Assembly (NCBI GenBank): GCA_036186865.1
Contig: AP025040.1
Span: forward strand, 10,961,358 to 11,025,357
Origin: Eustoma russellianum
Lineage: Eukaryota > Streptophyta > Magnoliopsida > Gentianales > Gentianaceae
DNA: 64,000 nucleotides
Reading direction: 5' to 3'
The translations under genes and the position numbers were made by a program. Of the stretch, positions 10,772 to 22,327 are shown piece by piece. The notes beneath the pieces were generated by a model that was not told the DNA's origin, made no database searches, and saw only the letters and a list, made by a program, of their open reading frames with translations. Positions within the stretch are counted from its first letter, which is position 1. Each line of letters begins with the position of its first letter.

Positions 10772-12436
10772 CTAACATCTGCTATTGCCTTCTTCTTTTC
10801 GTTTGCATTCAGGATCACACTTCCATAAAGAACAAAATGATACTGGCTGTCCTTTCCACAACAAATTTATCCACCCATCTTTCTCTTCTGCTCTAATCTC
10901 CCAGTTACTATCATACTTTCTCAATAAAGCTCGAGCTCCCTCGATTGCATCATCTACAAAAGTTTCCTTCTTGAATCCAACACTACTCATTCTCTCACAC
11001 CATTTTTCTTCCTTTTCATTCATCTCTTCTGCATTTGTCAATGCCTTTGCTGCTTCTCCTTCCATCATCCGTCTTTCATCGCTCTCGCGCCCTTTATAAG
11101 CCAGACTTGTGGAGTCCAAGAACTGCCATAGGTACTCCACTTTTCTTGAAAAGCCAGTAGCAAAGTCTACACAGTTGTTGCAGCTACATTCTACACTGTT
11201 TTCACTAAGGACTATTCCACTTGGGTTCATGCTCCTTAAAGTTCTCAAGAACTGTGTCCTGTCATCTGGACTATTATGGCTCAGATTGTGGAGTCTGAAT
11301 TGTGTACAGATGATTAATGTCTCATCTGGGGTGGACTTAATTACCTGAGAGTCAAGATTCAGTAATGGGAAGTTTTCTAGTCTGTTGATCTGCAGATTGA
11401 TGTTAATGGCCTTTGCAAAACTTAGTAGTTGTGTTGAGCAGTTGTAGCCTTGAGGGCTTACCAAGAAAGGTGTGTTCTTGGACTTCTGATCCTCCATGGT
11501 TTCAGTAATTAATGTGATACGGACAGAAGGAGGCGGCCCACCTGGACGACGGCTCAGTTCTTCTAGTAGTGTAGGCCATTGAATACCATGAGAGACTCCA
11601 ATATCAAGAATGTGAAGGTTTTTCGGTTTGTCCTGTTCTGCAAGGATTTGAAGTATTGAAGAGTTGGCAATGCTGTTTGGAATTCTGAACCAGGGGTTTA
11701 GATCATTGAAGTTTATCAGAGAGGTAGTGAAGAATTTTGAATTTGTGGTGGCGAAAGTGTTTGATCCATCTGTAAAATTCGATGATCCTGAGGTAGATAT
11801 ATGTTGTGTTAATGCTCGAAGGCCGTGAGCAGCTAATCGATGGTTTGAATCCCCTGTTAAAGAGGCTAGTTCTTTGATAACACATAATAGATGTTGAATT
11901 CTGCCCTGATTTGATGTACTGATTGCTGCTGCACATGGATTCAACAGTTGTTCAGCCCACCTACAATCTTTGCTACTTCCATCACTACTCGAACTGGATG
12001 ATTTTGCACCTTGTTTCTTGTTCCCTGCTGATTTTCTTGCTGGTGGAACTTGTTCTGTTGAAGCCTCCTCGCCATCAGCATCACTAGCTTTCTTGTTCTG
12101 ATTCTTTCGCGTTGTTTTCGATGTCTTTGGATCGAGTTCAGTACATGGTTTTCGTTTCTTGGAAGGCTCATAAAGCAGTGGTTTATCTTCAAAGATGGGC
12201 TCAAGATGGGCTATGCTTGTGTCAGTGGTTATGGGAGAGTTGATATTGAAAGAACTGGAGGTGTTCTTGATCTGATCTTGATCAGAGGATTGATTTTGAA
12301 CCCACCAAGAATCGCTTGTGAAATCCTCGGAATGATATGGATCATCAAAGATGGATGGAAGGTAAGGCAAAGAACCACCTAACCAATCCAACATTGGTTC
12401 AGGCATAGGATTTGAATCAGGTCGTTCAGTTGTCAT
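10772..12436 (-). CDS. NSP1: GRAS transcription factor NSP1 (nodulation signalling pathway 1)
   Basis: Nuclear GRAS regulator. In legumes it acts with NSP2 and IPN2/CYCLOPS to turn on nodulation genes; in non-legumes it supports strigolactone synthesis and arbuscular mycorrhiza. Intact single exon of 554 aa, as usual for NSP1. The start is fixed by the NSP1-type N-terminus ending PEPMLDWLGGSLPYLPSIFDDPY. A low-complexity Ser/Lys/Asn linker follows to about residue 155. The GRAS domain then begins with CRWAEQLLNPCAAAI. The VHIID-equivalent is LHILDIGVSHGIQWPTLL (about 274-291), then the PFYRE region with CTQFRLHNLSHNSPDDR, the NSP1 signature SRKVEYLWQFLDSTS, and a SAW end, LLWKGQPVSFCSLWK. The C-terminal DPECKRKEEG tail is variable. 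No disruption is seen. Confidence 0.95.
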   Translation of the reverse strand: MTTERPDSNPMPEPMLDWLGGSLPYLPSIFDDPYHSEDFTSDSWWVQNQSSDQDQIKNTSSSFNINSPITTDTSIAHLEPIFEDKPLLYEPSKKRKPCTELDPKTSKTTRKNQNKKASDADGEEASTEQVPPARKSAGNKKQGAKSSSSSSDGSSKDCRWAEQLLNPCAAAISTSNQGRIQHLLCVIKELASLTGDSNHRLAAHGLRALTQHISTSGSSNFTDGSNTFATTNSKFFTTSLINFNDLNPWFRIPNSIANSSILQILAEQDKPKNLHILDIGVSHGIQWPTLLEELSRRPGGPPPSVRITLITETMEDQKSKNTPFLVSPQGYNCSTQLLSFAKAININLQINRLENFPLLNLDSQVIKSTPDETLIICTQFRLHNLSHNSPDDRTQFLRTLRSMNPSGIVLSENSVECSCNNCVDFATGFSRKVEYLWQFLDSTSLAYKGRESDERRMMEGEAAKALTNAEEMNEKEEKWCERMSSVGFKKETFVDDAIEGARALLRKYDSNWEIRAEEKDGWINLLWKGQPVSFCSLWKCDPECKRKEEGNSRC

Positions 12437-12689
12437 TGTATCGAAAACGCCTCGGCGGAAGACTCACAAGAATCAATGTGAGATGGGGTTGGATGGTAAC
12501 AGATCATTTGATCAAATGGAAGAGGGGAGAGAAACAGAATGAGATTGTTTGTTGGTGTGAACAATAAGTTTTTCCAAAGTGTTAAACTAATGGATATGAC
12601 AATGGTCTTTGTTGAGAAGAGACAAAAAGAATGCAGATTTGATACTCCCCTTTTGCAGATCATTTGGAAGTAGTGATGTCTTTGTTTGG

Positions 12690-12960
12690 GTTTCTATTTC
12701 CAATTGAGTAAAAGACACACTCTTTCTTGACTTAAGAATGTGATGAAATAAAGCAAAATGACTCACTAAATTGGATGCACTTCATATATTGTGAAGTAGC
12801 AGTTGATCGACACAGCTTGACACATCATTATGAGTCATCAAGAAACAACATTTATGTGTTCTAACACATGCATAGTTGCGCACATCCGACCCCCGTACCT
12901 TGCGATAGGTGGGAGCTTCGAAGAAAATGAGTAATGTTGTTATTGTTGATGTCTTTGTTT
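12690..12960 (+). repeat. Dispersed retroelement tail repeat ending in (GTT)n (family III)
   Basis: Closely matches 29660-29912 over about 250 bp, and less fully 14385-14495 and, reversed, 10142-10222 and 18500-18640. The copy ends in a GTTGTTATTGTTG tail. The layout suggests a SINE or truncated LINE 3' end. It lies in the upstream region of NSP1; 12437-12689 is the likely NSP1 leader and promoter. Confidence 0.6.
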
Positions 12961-13374
12961 GGGATTCTTTTAAATTGGTAGGAGTCTTGGGAAGATTTTT
13001 GTGATTGATTTGATATTACCATTATTCTATGGCATTTTATATGTTTTTTTTTTGATCTTTTGAATATGACCAATAGGGAAGAAGATGTGTATCTGAATGA
13101 TGATATATGAGATAGAGAGGTTTTTGGAGCTTTTGATTTTTTATTTTTAAAGACGGCAAAATCTGTCTTTGTAACAAGAGGACGAGAAATTGTTTATTAT
13201 TCCCTCATTGCTTTTGGGATTGGTTCATCTGCAAAACTTCTTCCTTGTCTTGATGTAACATATTGGATATTGTTGAATTAGCATATCTTCTATAAACTTA
13301 ACTAAAGGAAAGAGCAATTTTGTGTCAAAAACAAAAACAGAAAAAGTTATTTAATACCATTCTAAACTTAACCC

Positions 13375-13540
13375 AATGAGGTCGGGCCTTTTTAGGTCAA
13401 GGGTTCGAGCCGCAGAAACAGACTCTTGTACAAAAAAAATACAGGGTAATGCTGCGTATATCAAATCGCAAAAGCGATCCGACCCTTTTCCCGGACCCTG
13501 CACAAACACTGGAACCTAATACACCACAAACGCCTTTTAT
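13375..13540 (+). mobile_element. SINE, family I, 5'-truncated copy
   Basis: Contains the box B-like GGTTCGAGCCGC and the family body (AACAGACTCTTGTAC, CGATCCGACCCTTTTC, CCGGACCCTGC), but lacks the upstream half of the tRNA head. Target duplication is not convincing. Confidence 0.6.
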
Positions 13541-15522
13541 AAACCTAACACGACCATTAATTGTATAATAGTAACAAAGTAGCTGTAGACTATGAATTTT
13601 TTCAGTAGTAACAAACTACTGTAAACTGTGACAATTAGATAATTTTTTAGGTAACAGGGCAGCAAGATGCACACCCCATCATGTGTAGATTTGATATACC
13701 TGTACAGCAGTGGTAATACAAAGAAAAAAAAAAGGAAAAAGACTGTGGTAGTAGATAGATTTTTTTTCAAAAAATGGTAGCAGCAAATGGTAATTTATAC
13801 ACTCATACACTTGTAGCCATGTAAGGCAACAAATGAGCCGAGTCATTTGTGAGCTTTTCACAATTTTTCATAAAATAATTTCATTCGAATGTGAACTATA
13901 ATTGATATAAAGTAGCTCGTTAACGAAGACGAACTAAATCCGAACATGTCAAACTTGATTTAGCCTTTGTTGGATATATTCAAGTCTAATCAAACTCGAG
14001 CTTAAAAATTTTCTAACTTTATCGAACACGTTTGACTTCGAGCTTTAACATGAGAATAAATATATGCATTGATCTCGAACAGATAAAATTTCTGATCTCG
14101 ATCATATCCAAAATAAGTGAGCAGTTCTGTATTCTCATTTTCAATTTTCATTTTTCATTAGGATGATATAAGCAAATAGTTGATTTTGTATTTTAACTCA
14201 TAAATATACGTAATATAAAATAATGGTATTTTTTTTTAATCTTTACAGTACGATCTTTAATATGAGATAATCGGTTTTTCAAATAATGTCACTGATTTAT
14301 GCAAAATTTATTTTTTCCTAAGGTAAAAAATAAAAAATTTAGTTAAACTTTATTGGGATGCATGGTGAAAAACAAGGGCGGAAGAGTTTGGGATTCATTA
14401 TGAGTCATCAGAAACAACATCTATGTATTTCTAATAAATGGGTATGGTTCCATACATCCGACCCTTTCATATCCTGTCATAAGGTGTTGTTGTTGTACTC
14501 TTTTCTTTTTGAAATTAATTTTAAATAATTTACGCAAGAAAATGTTACTGGTGGGCATGTTTCCAATGGGTATTCTGTTTTACTCGAGCAAGGGACATTT
14601 AATTAGTAGACAATATTTTATGTCGTTATCATATCTAATTTTTAACAGTAAGATAATATGAAGATATTTGTATATTGATGTAGATTTGGATCTAGTTTAA
14701 GTAGCTTGTATTTAGTATTGGCAACTTTCAAATGTCTTTTTGATTTTTGTGACTTTGTTTTTGAGATAATGACGTTGGAGTTTCTAGAGTCTCATGTTGT
14801 TAGAAACCTAAAGATTCCTGAAGATTTGGAGATTTATTTTGTACAACAATACTTGGAGATATGATGCATTATTTGGAGAAGATCAATTACTTATTAATAT
14901 ATTTCAAGTTACGCAAAATTGTATTGACCTGAATCACTCTTTTACGGTAATCGAAACGTTCCTTAATATAAGAACATATTCTTATTCTAGTAAAAAAAAA
15001 GGGAAACAAGAATATATTATATATGTATAAAAACTCAACAAAACTATATCTAAAGACGGTGTTCCCTTTTTAACAAACTAAAGAACTCAAGCTTTCTTTT
15101 CAACCTGGACTTACGGCTAGGTCGTGAACAGCTAACCACCGTATTACAAAAATTGGATAAATTCGATCTATAGTCATTTGAGACTCCTAAAAAGATCTAC
15201 TAAATTCCGCACGACAATGATGCAGTTTTTATTGACTATGAAGGAAATTCAAAGGAACTCGAAATTTTAGTAAAAATGCCCTCTGAATTCGTCTTACTTT
15301 TCAGTAAATTTTTTTTGCTTTAAATGAAAATATCATTGTGCATAGGTTCACGTCACAAAAGATACATATACCATAACAGATGTGTTACATCATATGACAT
15401 CTGTAATCTTTATTGCTAAAGTGACTATAAAATCCCATTTATACTTGAGAGTTCACAAATCATGATACATGAACACGAAGAATTTCACTCTTCAAAGATC
15501 ATGCAAGAAATTGAACCACTAT
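13541..15522. other. Intergenic region between NSP1 upstream and MYB 3' end
   Basis: AT-rich. 13880-14045 is rich in CGAGC/GCTCG-type words also seen at 62690-62950, probably an old hAT-type MITE fragment. 14385-14495 is a partial family III tail repeat. 15060-15522 probably includes the MYB 3' untranslated region. No gene is supported; short frames such as 14839-15030 look random. Confidence 0.45.
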
Positions 15523-17552
15523 TTAGTTTGAGCTTTCATCTTGATTGATCCAATCCAAACTTTTATAACTATCAAGAAAAGACAGCATGCTCAAGGACCC
15601 AAGTTCAGCATCAACCTTCAAAGCATCATGGGCTTCATGTTCTTGGCTGCCACTAAACAACAAGCCACTCCCACTAAGGTTTGGTGAGCAAATGTTGGTT
15701 TCGAACACATTAAGGTTTGAATTGTCTCCTATGGATACTTGTGTACCAATGACATCCTCATTCCATCTCGGTGTCGAAAATTCATTGGCAAGAAAACCGT
15801 TTAGGAAACTCGTATCTACCACATAATCCGTGATCCAGAAATCCTCACCAGTTGAATTTTCTGATGATAGTGATGTACTCGTCTTCACAGACATGTCTAT
15901 TTCGCGGGGACAATGTTTGTCTCCTTCATGCGCGAGAGTGTTTGATTGAATGAACAATGCATCCACGTCTTCAGAGGACGTAGGAGCAGAAGCAACTTTC
16001 ACTTGTGACACAATACCAAGTTGTTGATTGTGAATGGATTGTAAATCCGAATTTATAAAAACTTTAGAGCATCTTGAAGCCTTTGTACGAACCACGGGGG
16101 ATCCATCTTGTGGTGATTTGTTTGATGTTGAAGATTTCATGGACATGGAATTAGCTGATAGTTGGTGGTTTGGAATTGATGATTCAGAAGATTGAAGCCT
16201 TTTGCCAATGTTTGTGTTCCAATAATTCTTGATTTCATTGTCTGTTCGTCCTGGAAGCCTTCCAGCTATTAAAGACCATCTGCACATCAATGCATTTGCT
16301 CCTAACCATCATGCAATTTTTTTTACATGTCATGATTTAGTGTTATTCCTTGCCCTAAGATATAAGTACAAGAGTAAGCAAAAAAAAATATAAGTACATA
16401 GGGCAATAATGTCATTCTGTCTTCACTTTCGACATTAGTGAGACATGTTCTGCTATGAAAGGGTCATCAGTTGTAAGTGTTGATACTTCCTCTGTCTGTG
16501 TGTTCAAGTTGAAACTTTAAAATCTTTTATAGACTGTCATCAATTTAAAGTAATGACTCTTGGAGTAACTGATACGGTTGTTTCTTTGTAACTTTAAGGT
16601 CATGGGTTCGCGTTGCAATTAAGGCTGCGTACATCTGCGTACATTAGATCACGAAGCGATCTGTTCTCTCCCTGGATCCTGCGTAAACGCAGAAGCCTAA
16701 TGCACCGCGAAAGTCATTTTATCAATTTCAAGTAATATGACTGAAATAAATCCTAACCTCAAGTATATTTTTTTTCCAGCATGGTTGGATTGGTCTGAAT
16801 ATTTCAAACAACTTGTCATATGAAATGCAACAAAGATAGAGGAATTAGTGGGCTGCCTGTATAATTCCACCTCAAATGAACTACTACTACACACATGTGG
16901 TTGACAATTGTTGTGACAATTTTATGTGTGGAACTATGATTTATCTAAGAAAACTAATTAAAAGCATCCATTTGAGATACTTCATCAGTGAAACCTGAGA
17001 AAGTCCCTTTGTTGGGGCAAAAAAAAAAAAAAAAAAACCCCTTCAAAAATGGCACCAAAAATTGGGGTGGGGTGGGGTGGGGTGGGGGGTGGGGGGAGTT
17101 CATATAACATGGAAAACTTGAATGGAAAGAATGAAAACCTGTTACCAAGAAGCTTGTGGAGCCTAATGATAAGATCTTCTTCATCAGGTGTAATGTTACC
17201 TCTCTTTATATCTGGTCTAAGATAATTCAACCATCTAAGCCTGCAACTCTTCCCACATCTCTTTAGACCTAAATACCATATATTCCATTATATTTAACAA
17301 TATTAAAAAATTCATATAAAAAAAACCCATATAACTAAAAGCCCTTATAATTAAATAATCATTGAATATCAAACAGCCATCTATTAACTTTGAGATTATA
17401 TCAGGTTTAAATGTGTTACCTGCTCTTTTGGGAAGACTTCTCCATTTTCCTTCACCATGAGATGTAATGTAATTAGTTAGAATTTTGTCCTCCATAGGAG
17501 TCCATGCCCCTCTGTTTAGTCCTTCTTTAGAACAGCATGGATTTCTCCCCAT
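15523..17552 (-). CDS. R2R3-MYB transcription factor, TT2-like (subgroup 5)
   Basis: Likely activator of flavonoid (proanthocyanidin or anthocyanin) genes acting with bHLH and WD40 partners. Three exons: 17552-17420, 17268-17139, 16279-15523; phases match and give 339 aa. The N-terminus MGRNPCCSKEGLNRGAWTPM and the tandem R2 and R3 repeats (about 14-112) are complete across the two classic MYB intron sites. The bHLH-contact signature DLx2Rx3Lx6Lx3R is intact at D76-L77-R80-L84-L91-R95. The subgroup 5 motif VRTKASRC is at 151-158. The C-terminus is acidic and Trp-containing (DFWITDYV, SLDWINQDES), as in MYB activators. It is most like TT2/MYB123; the exact regulated branch cannot be told from sequence. 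A 20-nt G run lies just before the start in the transcript. Confidence 0.88.
16559..16720 (+). mobile_element. SINE, family I (copy in MYB intron 2)
   Basis: Family I body with a box B-like GGTTCGCGTTGC, followed by AAGGCTGCGTACAT and CGAAGCGATCTG. Flanks share ATCAATTTAAAGTAATGACT (16539-16558) and, with small changes, 16721-16742. It is antisense to the MYB gene, inside its second intron. Confidence 0.7.
17020..17098 (+). repeat. A-run and GGTGGGG tract in MYB intron 2
   Basis: A run of about 18 A is followed at 17064-17097 by repeated GGTGGGG units. The G-rich strand is the one opposite to the MYB transcript. Confidence 0.8.
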
Positions 17553-17566
17553 CTCTTTATCTCTCT

Positions 17567-17586
17567 CCCCCCCCCCCCCCCCCCCC
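17567..17586 (-). repeat. Homopolymer (20 C on +, 20 G in transcript) in MYB leader
   Basis: Twenty consecutive C on the plus strand, ending 14 bases upstream of the MYB start codon. If transcribed, the MYB 5' leader would carry 20 consecutive G. The true length may vary or be a sequencing artefact. Confidence 0.75.
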
Positions 17587-17955
17587 TATCTTCTTCAATG
17601 ATGTTTTAGCCACAAAGAAGCAAATGTGGTTTCTTCAAAAGCCCTCAAGCCTAGACTTTTCTTGCCTCAAGGTGGACAGATTTTTGCCTATTTATAAGCC
17701 ATGAGATTTAATCTTGCATTGGTTACCTAGCAATTGTACTTTATCTAATCACTTATGATTCTTAAACATAATAATAGCAATATGGGACCACCACTTTTGT
17801 CCCCTTTCATTTTATTGGTTTTGTAATATAAAATAAGCATTTACAACACTTTGAAAGAGAGCCTCTAACAAGTGGAAGTGCCATATATATAATGACCTAA
17901 AAGGGATGGTTTATACATTACTAGTTTACTACACTTTAGGCCGGTCAAGAATACC

Positions 17956-18208
17956 TTGGAGCCGGAGGTCATTTTCTAGTCCTGAAGTTCTCCACCCTCT
18001 CAGCCCAAGAAATATTGTGGAGGATATAAATTAAGAGCCCATCAGCCTCCTAGGTTGGGTGAGGACTTACGCAGTGATCCACACAAGGTGCCTCTCCACA
18101 AACCAGGCATTTGGCCTAGCAGCAGTGGAACACCCACATTCGAACTCTTGACTTCTTGAAATAAATTCCAACCCGAGTACCAACTGAGCTGTGTCCTAAG
18201 GGCAAAAT
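17956..18208 (-). mobile_element. tRNA-derived SINE, family II (copy 2)
   Basis: Flanked by an exact 17-bp duplication, GGCCGGTCAAGAATACC, at 17939-17955 and 18209-18225. The tRNA-like head is at the right end: reading the minus strand, CACAGCTCAGTTGGTACTCG (box A) and GAGTTCGAATGTGG (box B). It lies in the upstream region of the MYB gene. Confidence 0.85.
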
Positions 18209-18499
18209 GGCCGGTCAAGAATACCCAGTTGTATCAAGGCATGCAAACATATATAGAGATCCTCGCTGGTGTACAATCTTTTGTTGTAGTAAAATTGGAT
18301 GTTTTTACTGCTTCCTAGGTAAGACAATATAGGATCATTACATTGTATATTAAGTTTTTTTGCTGGGTTAACGAACATTTCAATATAATTTCAACCCTTC
18401 ATATTATATTGCCGGTTGCCCATTCATTTTTTTTTTGGGCTTTCACGTACATGAGATATAATAAGAACGTACCCCCAAGATTCTTAATAGTTAATAGTG

Positions 18500-18640
18500 C
18501 ATTCAGTTTTGTATACGACAACAACAACATTACCTCATTGTGTATCCAGTTTTGTAGACGACAACAACAACAACATACCTCATTGTTTTAGGGGTTCTGA
18601 CTATGGCAAGCTAAGGAAGTCGGATGTATGCAACCATAAT
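18500..18640 (-). repeat. Retroelement tail repeats with (GTT)n ends (family III)
   Basis: Two short reversed tails with ACAACAACAACA ends, followed by sequence matching the CATCCGAC-containing 3' part of the 12690 and 29660 repeats. Confidence 0.5.
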
Positions 18641-19155
18641 GGCAAAATTTTTTGACCCGGCAGCTTTTCTAGTTCTTAAACATCTAAGTTGGCATAGACC
18701 CTCACGACCTTCATATGTAGTAGCTTTTAAACATGAAACTCGTTTTATGTCATTCCAATTTTCCCCCTCTTGTATTGATAGATATATTATTTAGACGAAG
18801 TTAATTATTTTGATTAACAGATATGATCTTCAAAACTTAATGTTTTTTCTAATGGCATCTTATTTGTGGATGTCCTACTGTGACATGTCCGACTGCTCTC
18901 AAATAATTGTGACTGACAATGATGTGAGAATTATTAGCTCAGTCATATAGTATGTTAAAAATACCTGAACAAACAGAGACTGTCCGTTAGGATCACCAGA
19001 CAGTTTGCTTTAGGTTATGTTTCGGTATCTTTCGAGTCAAGCATATCTCATGATTGTTAATTACCAAAGAGAATGCTTCGATGGAAATGAACCGGAGGAA
19101 GTTTTCATTCATGGAGTCTATTTGAGTCATCAAATCAGTCAACGTTTTGACATTG

Positions 19156-19156
<1 letters not shown>

Positions 19157-19211
<55 letters not shown>
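19157..19211. repeat. (TA)n microsatellite
   Basis: About 27 uninterrupted TA units. Confidence 0.95.
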
Positions 19212-19213
<2 letters not shown>

Positions 19214-19439
19214 CGTATGTCACAATTTGATCAGAGTACTAATAGTTATAGATATCAAATTGTATCCGGAATTAAAAGGGATTTACTTCAGTTCAGGAAT
19301 CTTTAACTTTCCGAAGGAAAAAGTGAATAAGGAAGATTAAAATTACTACACCACCCTTTGCTTGCCTCACACTGCCCCTACTGAAGTTCAGTTTTCCTGG
19401 ACTCTGGAATAAAATTATGAAAGTTTAAAGCCAAGTGAT

Positions 19440-20180
19440 TGTAATTTGTTGAAACTTGGGTTTATATGAGGTGATGCTTATATCTACTCAAAACCTTTAA
19501 AGCTATAGGTGGTGGTATCTCATTCGCATATAACATATATATTTTTTTCTCAAATTGGTCAATGTGAAACAATATTCTCAACACCCATCCTCACGTAGCA
19601 ACGTGACTTGGCATACATACACCCGTAGAACCATTCCTCAATCACAAACTACACGCCATACATGAACATCTGGACTTGGATGATGAAAGACAATAGATGG
19701 TCAACCATGGGTCAGACAAGGTGTGAGTCTACATTTTAAACTGATTCCGGTACCATGTTGAAATTGGGGTTTACATGAGCTGAGTCACATATCCACTCAA
19801 AACCTTGTTGGCAAAAGGTTGAACCCCAACCCAAAGGGTCCCCACTGTCACAGCCCCAAGGAGCTGCGTGGAGGATGTAAATCAGGAGTCCAGCGGCCTC
19901 CTAAATTAGGTGAGATCTTACACAGTTACCCACACAATGTGCCCTCCACAAACCAGGCCTTTGGCCTGGCAGCAGAGGAACACCCATACTGTTGCGCGTC
20001 CCTGGATTCGAACTCATGACCTCTTGTTGGCAATCCCCAACCCAAGTACCAACTGGACTATGTCATGTGCGCTATACATTCAAAACCTTAAGGCGATAGA
20101 TGATGGTACCTCATTCTCTTATAACTTACGACTTTTTCTCAAATTAGCCAATATGAAAAATATTCTCAACATATTTTCTA
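19440..20180. repeat. Duplicated retroelement-like spacer interrupted by a SINE
   Basis: The stretch 19440-19610 (GGGTTTATATGAG, ACTCAAAACCTT, TATTCTCAACACC) recurs at about 19755-20180, where it is split by a family II SINE. The parent element is not identified. Confidence 0.5.
19807..20072 (-). mobile_element. tRNA-derived SINE, family II (copy 3)
   Basis: Reading the minus strand, ATAGTCCAGTTGGTACTTGG (box A) and GAGTTCGAATCCAGG (box B) are well kept, so this is one of the younger-looking copies. Flanks share TATNCAYTCAAAACCTT at 19790-19806 and 20073-20089. Confidence 0.8.
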
Positions 20181-21515
20181 TGGTTAGAACCCAAAAAAAT
20201 AAATGAATGGCAAAAGTTCATTCATGTACAGAAGAATGATTCACCAAAAAAATATGAAACCAGCTAGCCATGTAAGTGGAATTGTGGGTCTGCCTTCCCT
20301 ATCATTTTCCCCTTATATAGAGCTTAAAGACACTATTAAATTTGGTATAAGTGTTATCCCACCAAAAAATCAGAGTGTAATATAGCTGCATTAAATAAAA
20401 GTCATCCAGATTCATCCCCTTTGATAATTAATACTTGTGAAATTGTATACTCCTGCACCAACTTATGTTTCTGGAAAGAAAGAAAAAAGAATTGACATTT
20501 GCTTTATAAAGCACAGTATTTAATATCAGGCTTCAATTAGCTGCCAAGAGCTAGGGTTTTGGAAACAAAAATTATCGTAAACGTGATACTAAATAGTATT
20601 TTGCTGGTATATGTTTGGTAATAATTTAATGCGTTTTGCAGTATAAGTTAATAACGTTTACCAACATCGGAAAATCAAGAGACTAAAAACAAATATATGT
20701 AAGAGCGAAACGGTATATTAAAGGTAACAGTTGGTAGATCGGGAAGTATTAAATCAACCGTTATGCACCGTTCTTAATTAATAATAATATAAACGTTGAT
20801 CCTCAAGCAGTAAGGGTCTCCGCCACCTCCGGTCTCGTAGGGTGTGTAGGGATGTAAATAAAGTTTACAAAGTATACTAGTAGAAGTTTGTCATAACACA
20901 GGGACAACACATCTAAATCAAGTTCCCAAGATATACTAGTAGAAGTTTGTCATAACACAAGGATAACACAAGGATCCCATAATATACAGGCTCTGTCAAC
21001 TATCAGGTCATTCCATAGGCTGGTCCCTTGTTATATTCGTTATTATTCGGTGACACCTATTATACAGATAACATAAATGTATTTTGCATTCTCTGAATTA
21101 CGGTAATCACATAAAATAACGCTAAAAAACACAGAGATTTTTAGTAGCCATATTACAGATACGTTATACCATAATGATGGTTGCCAAATACATATGCATA
21201 CATGAAAAAAAACTGACACACAGTCAAAATATCGTCCACATTAATACAATGATCGGAACACATTATCAACGGCATTTTTATTTTATTTTATTAGTTTTAA
21301 CTGAACAATTTGCCTAGTAGTTGTGTTGTTTTTCATATATACGGTTATCAACTGCTCCCGGATCTGTAGGTATTCGGTGACAACCATTACAGTGCTGCAT
21401 GATTCCATTTTTGAAATATTGGCACCAATTAAGAGTTCTTAAAAAAAACATGTTATTTAATGTACCATGCTAAAAATATAAAAATTATTATTATTTCGTA
21501 TCTATTGGTGTAGTT
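20181..21515. other. AT-rich intergenic stretch upstream of DRG
   Basis: No gene seen. A short direct duplication (TATACTAGTAGAAGTTTGTC) occurs at 20873 and 20932, period 59. Confidence 0.5.
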
Positions 21516-21710
21516 GGGCGGGGATGAGATCATTTCACCCACTTTCCCTTCATCCCACGCGTCACCCGCGACACATGGCAGCAGGGGTAGGTGGTGAGGC
21601 TAGATGAGAGTGACCCGCATCTAGCCTCACCATACACCCCCTATTGGCACGTGTCGCGCGGTGACGCGTGGGGTGAAAGATTTGGGGTGAGAGGATCATA
21701 ACCCAGGGCG
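21516..21710. mobile_element. GC-rich foldback MITE
   Basis: An imperfect inverted repeat about 195 bp long. The left arm (ATCATTTCACCC ... CCACGCGTCACC ... GGTGAGGCTAGAT) is mirrored by the right arm (ATCTAGCCTCACC ... GGTGACGCGTGGGG ... GGATCATAACCC). It is much richer in GC than its surroundings and holds several CG dinucleotides. The target duplication is unclear. Confidence 0.65.
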
Positions 21711-22327
21711 CAGTTTGCGAAAATTGAATAGAAAAAACCAACATACAAACTTCCAGGCCGAAGATAAGCCCACAAACTAAAAGACAAAAAAAATCAGAAA
21801 ATAAAGATCCAGGCCTTCCACGAAATAATCGGCCCTTCTATTCAAGGCCCAAGATATGAAGCATTAAAACCGCTTCCTTTCTTTCTCCGGTGGAATACAT
21901 TCGTGCCAATTTATCGCCGGGAGCTACACCTCTTCCACCTTTCGCCAACGCGCTCCCAAGCTCTCCCTTAACCAGCGCCGCCCAGCTGCCAATCGCTTAT
22001 TAGCTGTTGACGCGAGCCCTCACACTTGAGACTACCCTACTCGAGTAAAAGCTACTCATCTTTTTTTATTTTTTCTATAATTAATTTAATTGTGAAGGTG
22101 TGATTGTAAAGAATTACACGATGCTAGGACATGTTTCTGTAAGACATTGAATCGGAATTACTTAATGATATTTGTGATTTCATCGATTAATTTGGGCATT
22201 CATGATAATTCAGCTTTTAAGCTGGATGTATCTTTGGATAAACCGATTTGAGTCAAGTTTCTTCCCCTAAGGCACTAATATTTGGATTGCTGTTTCTTTT
22301 GGCAGGTAAACACAAGGTTTTGTAAAC

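Noticed and set aside
18993..19340. Open frames on both strands across the (TA)n tract
   Set aside because: They encode repeated Tyr-Ile from the microsatellite and have no protein features.
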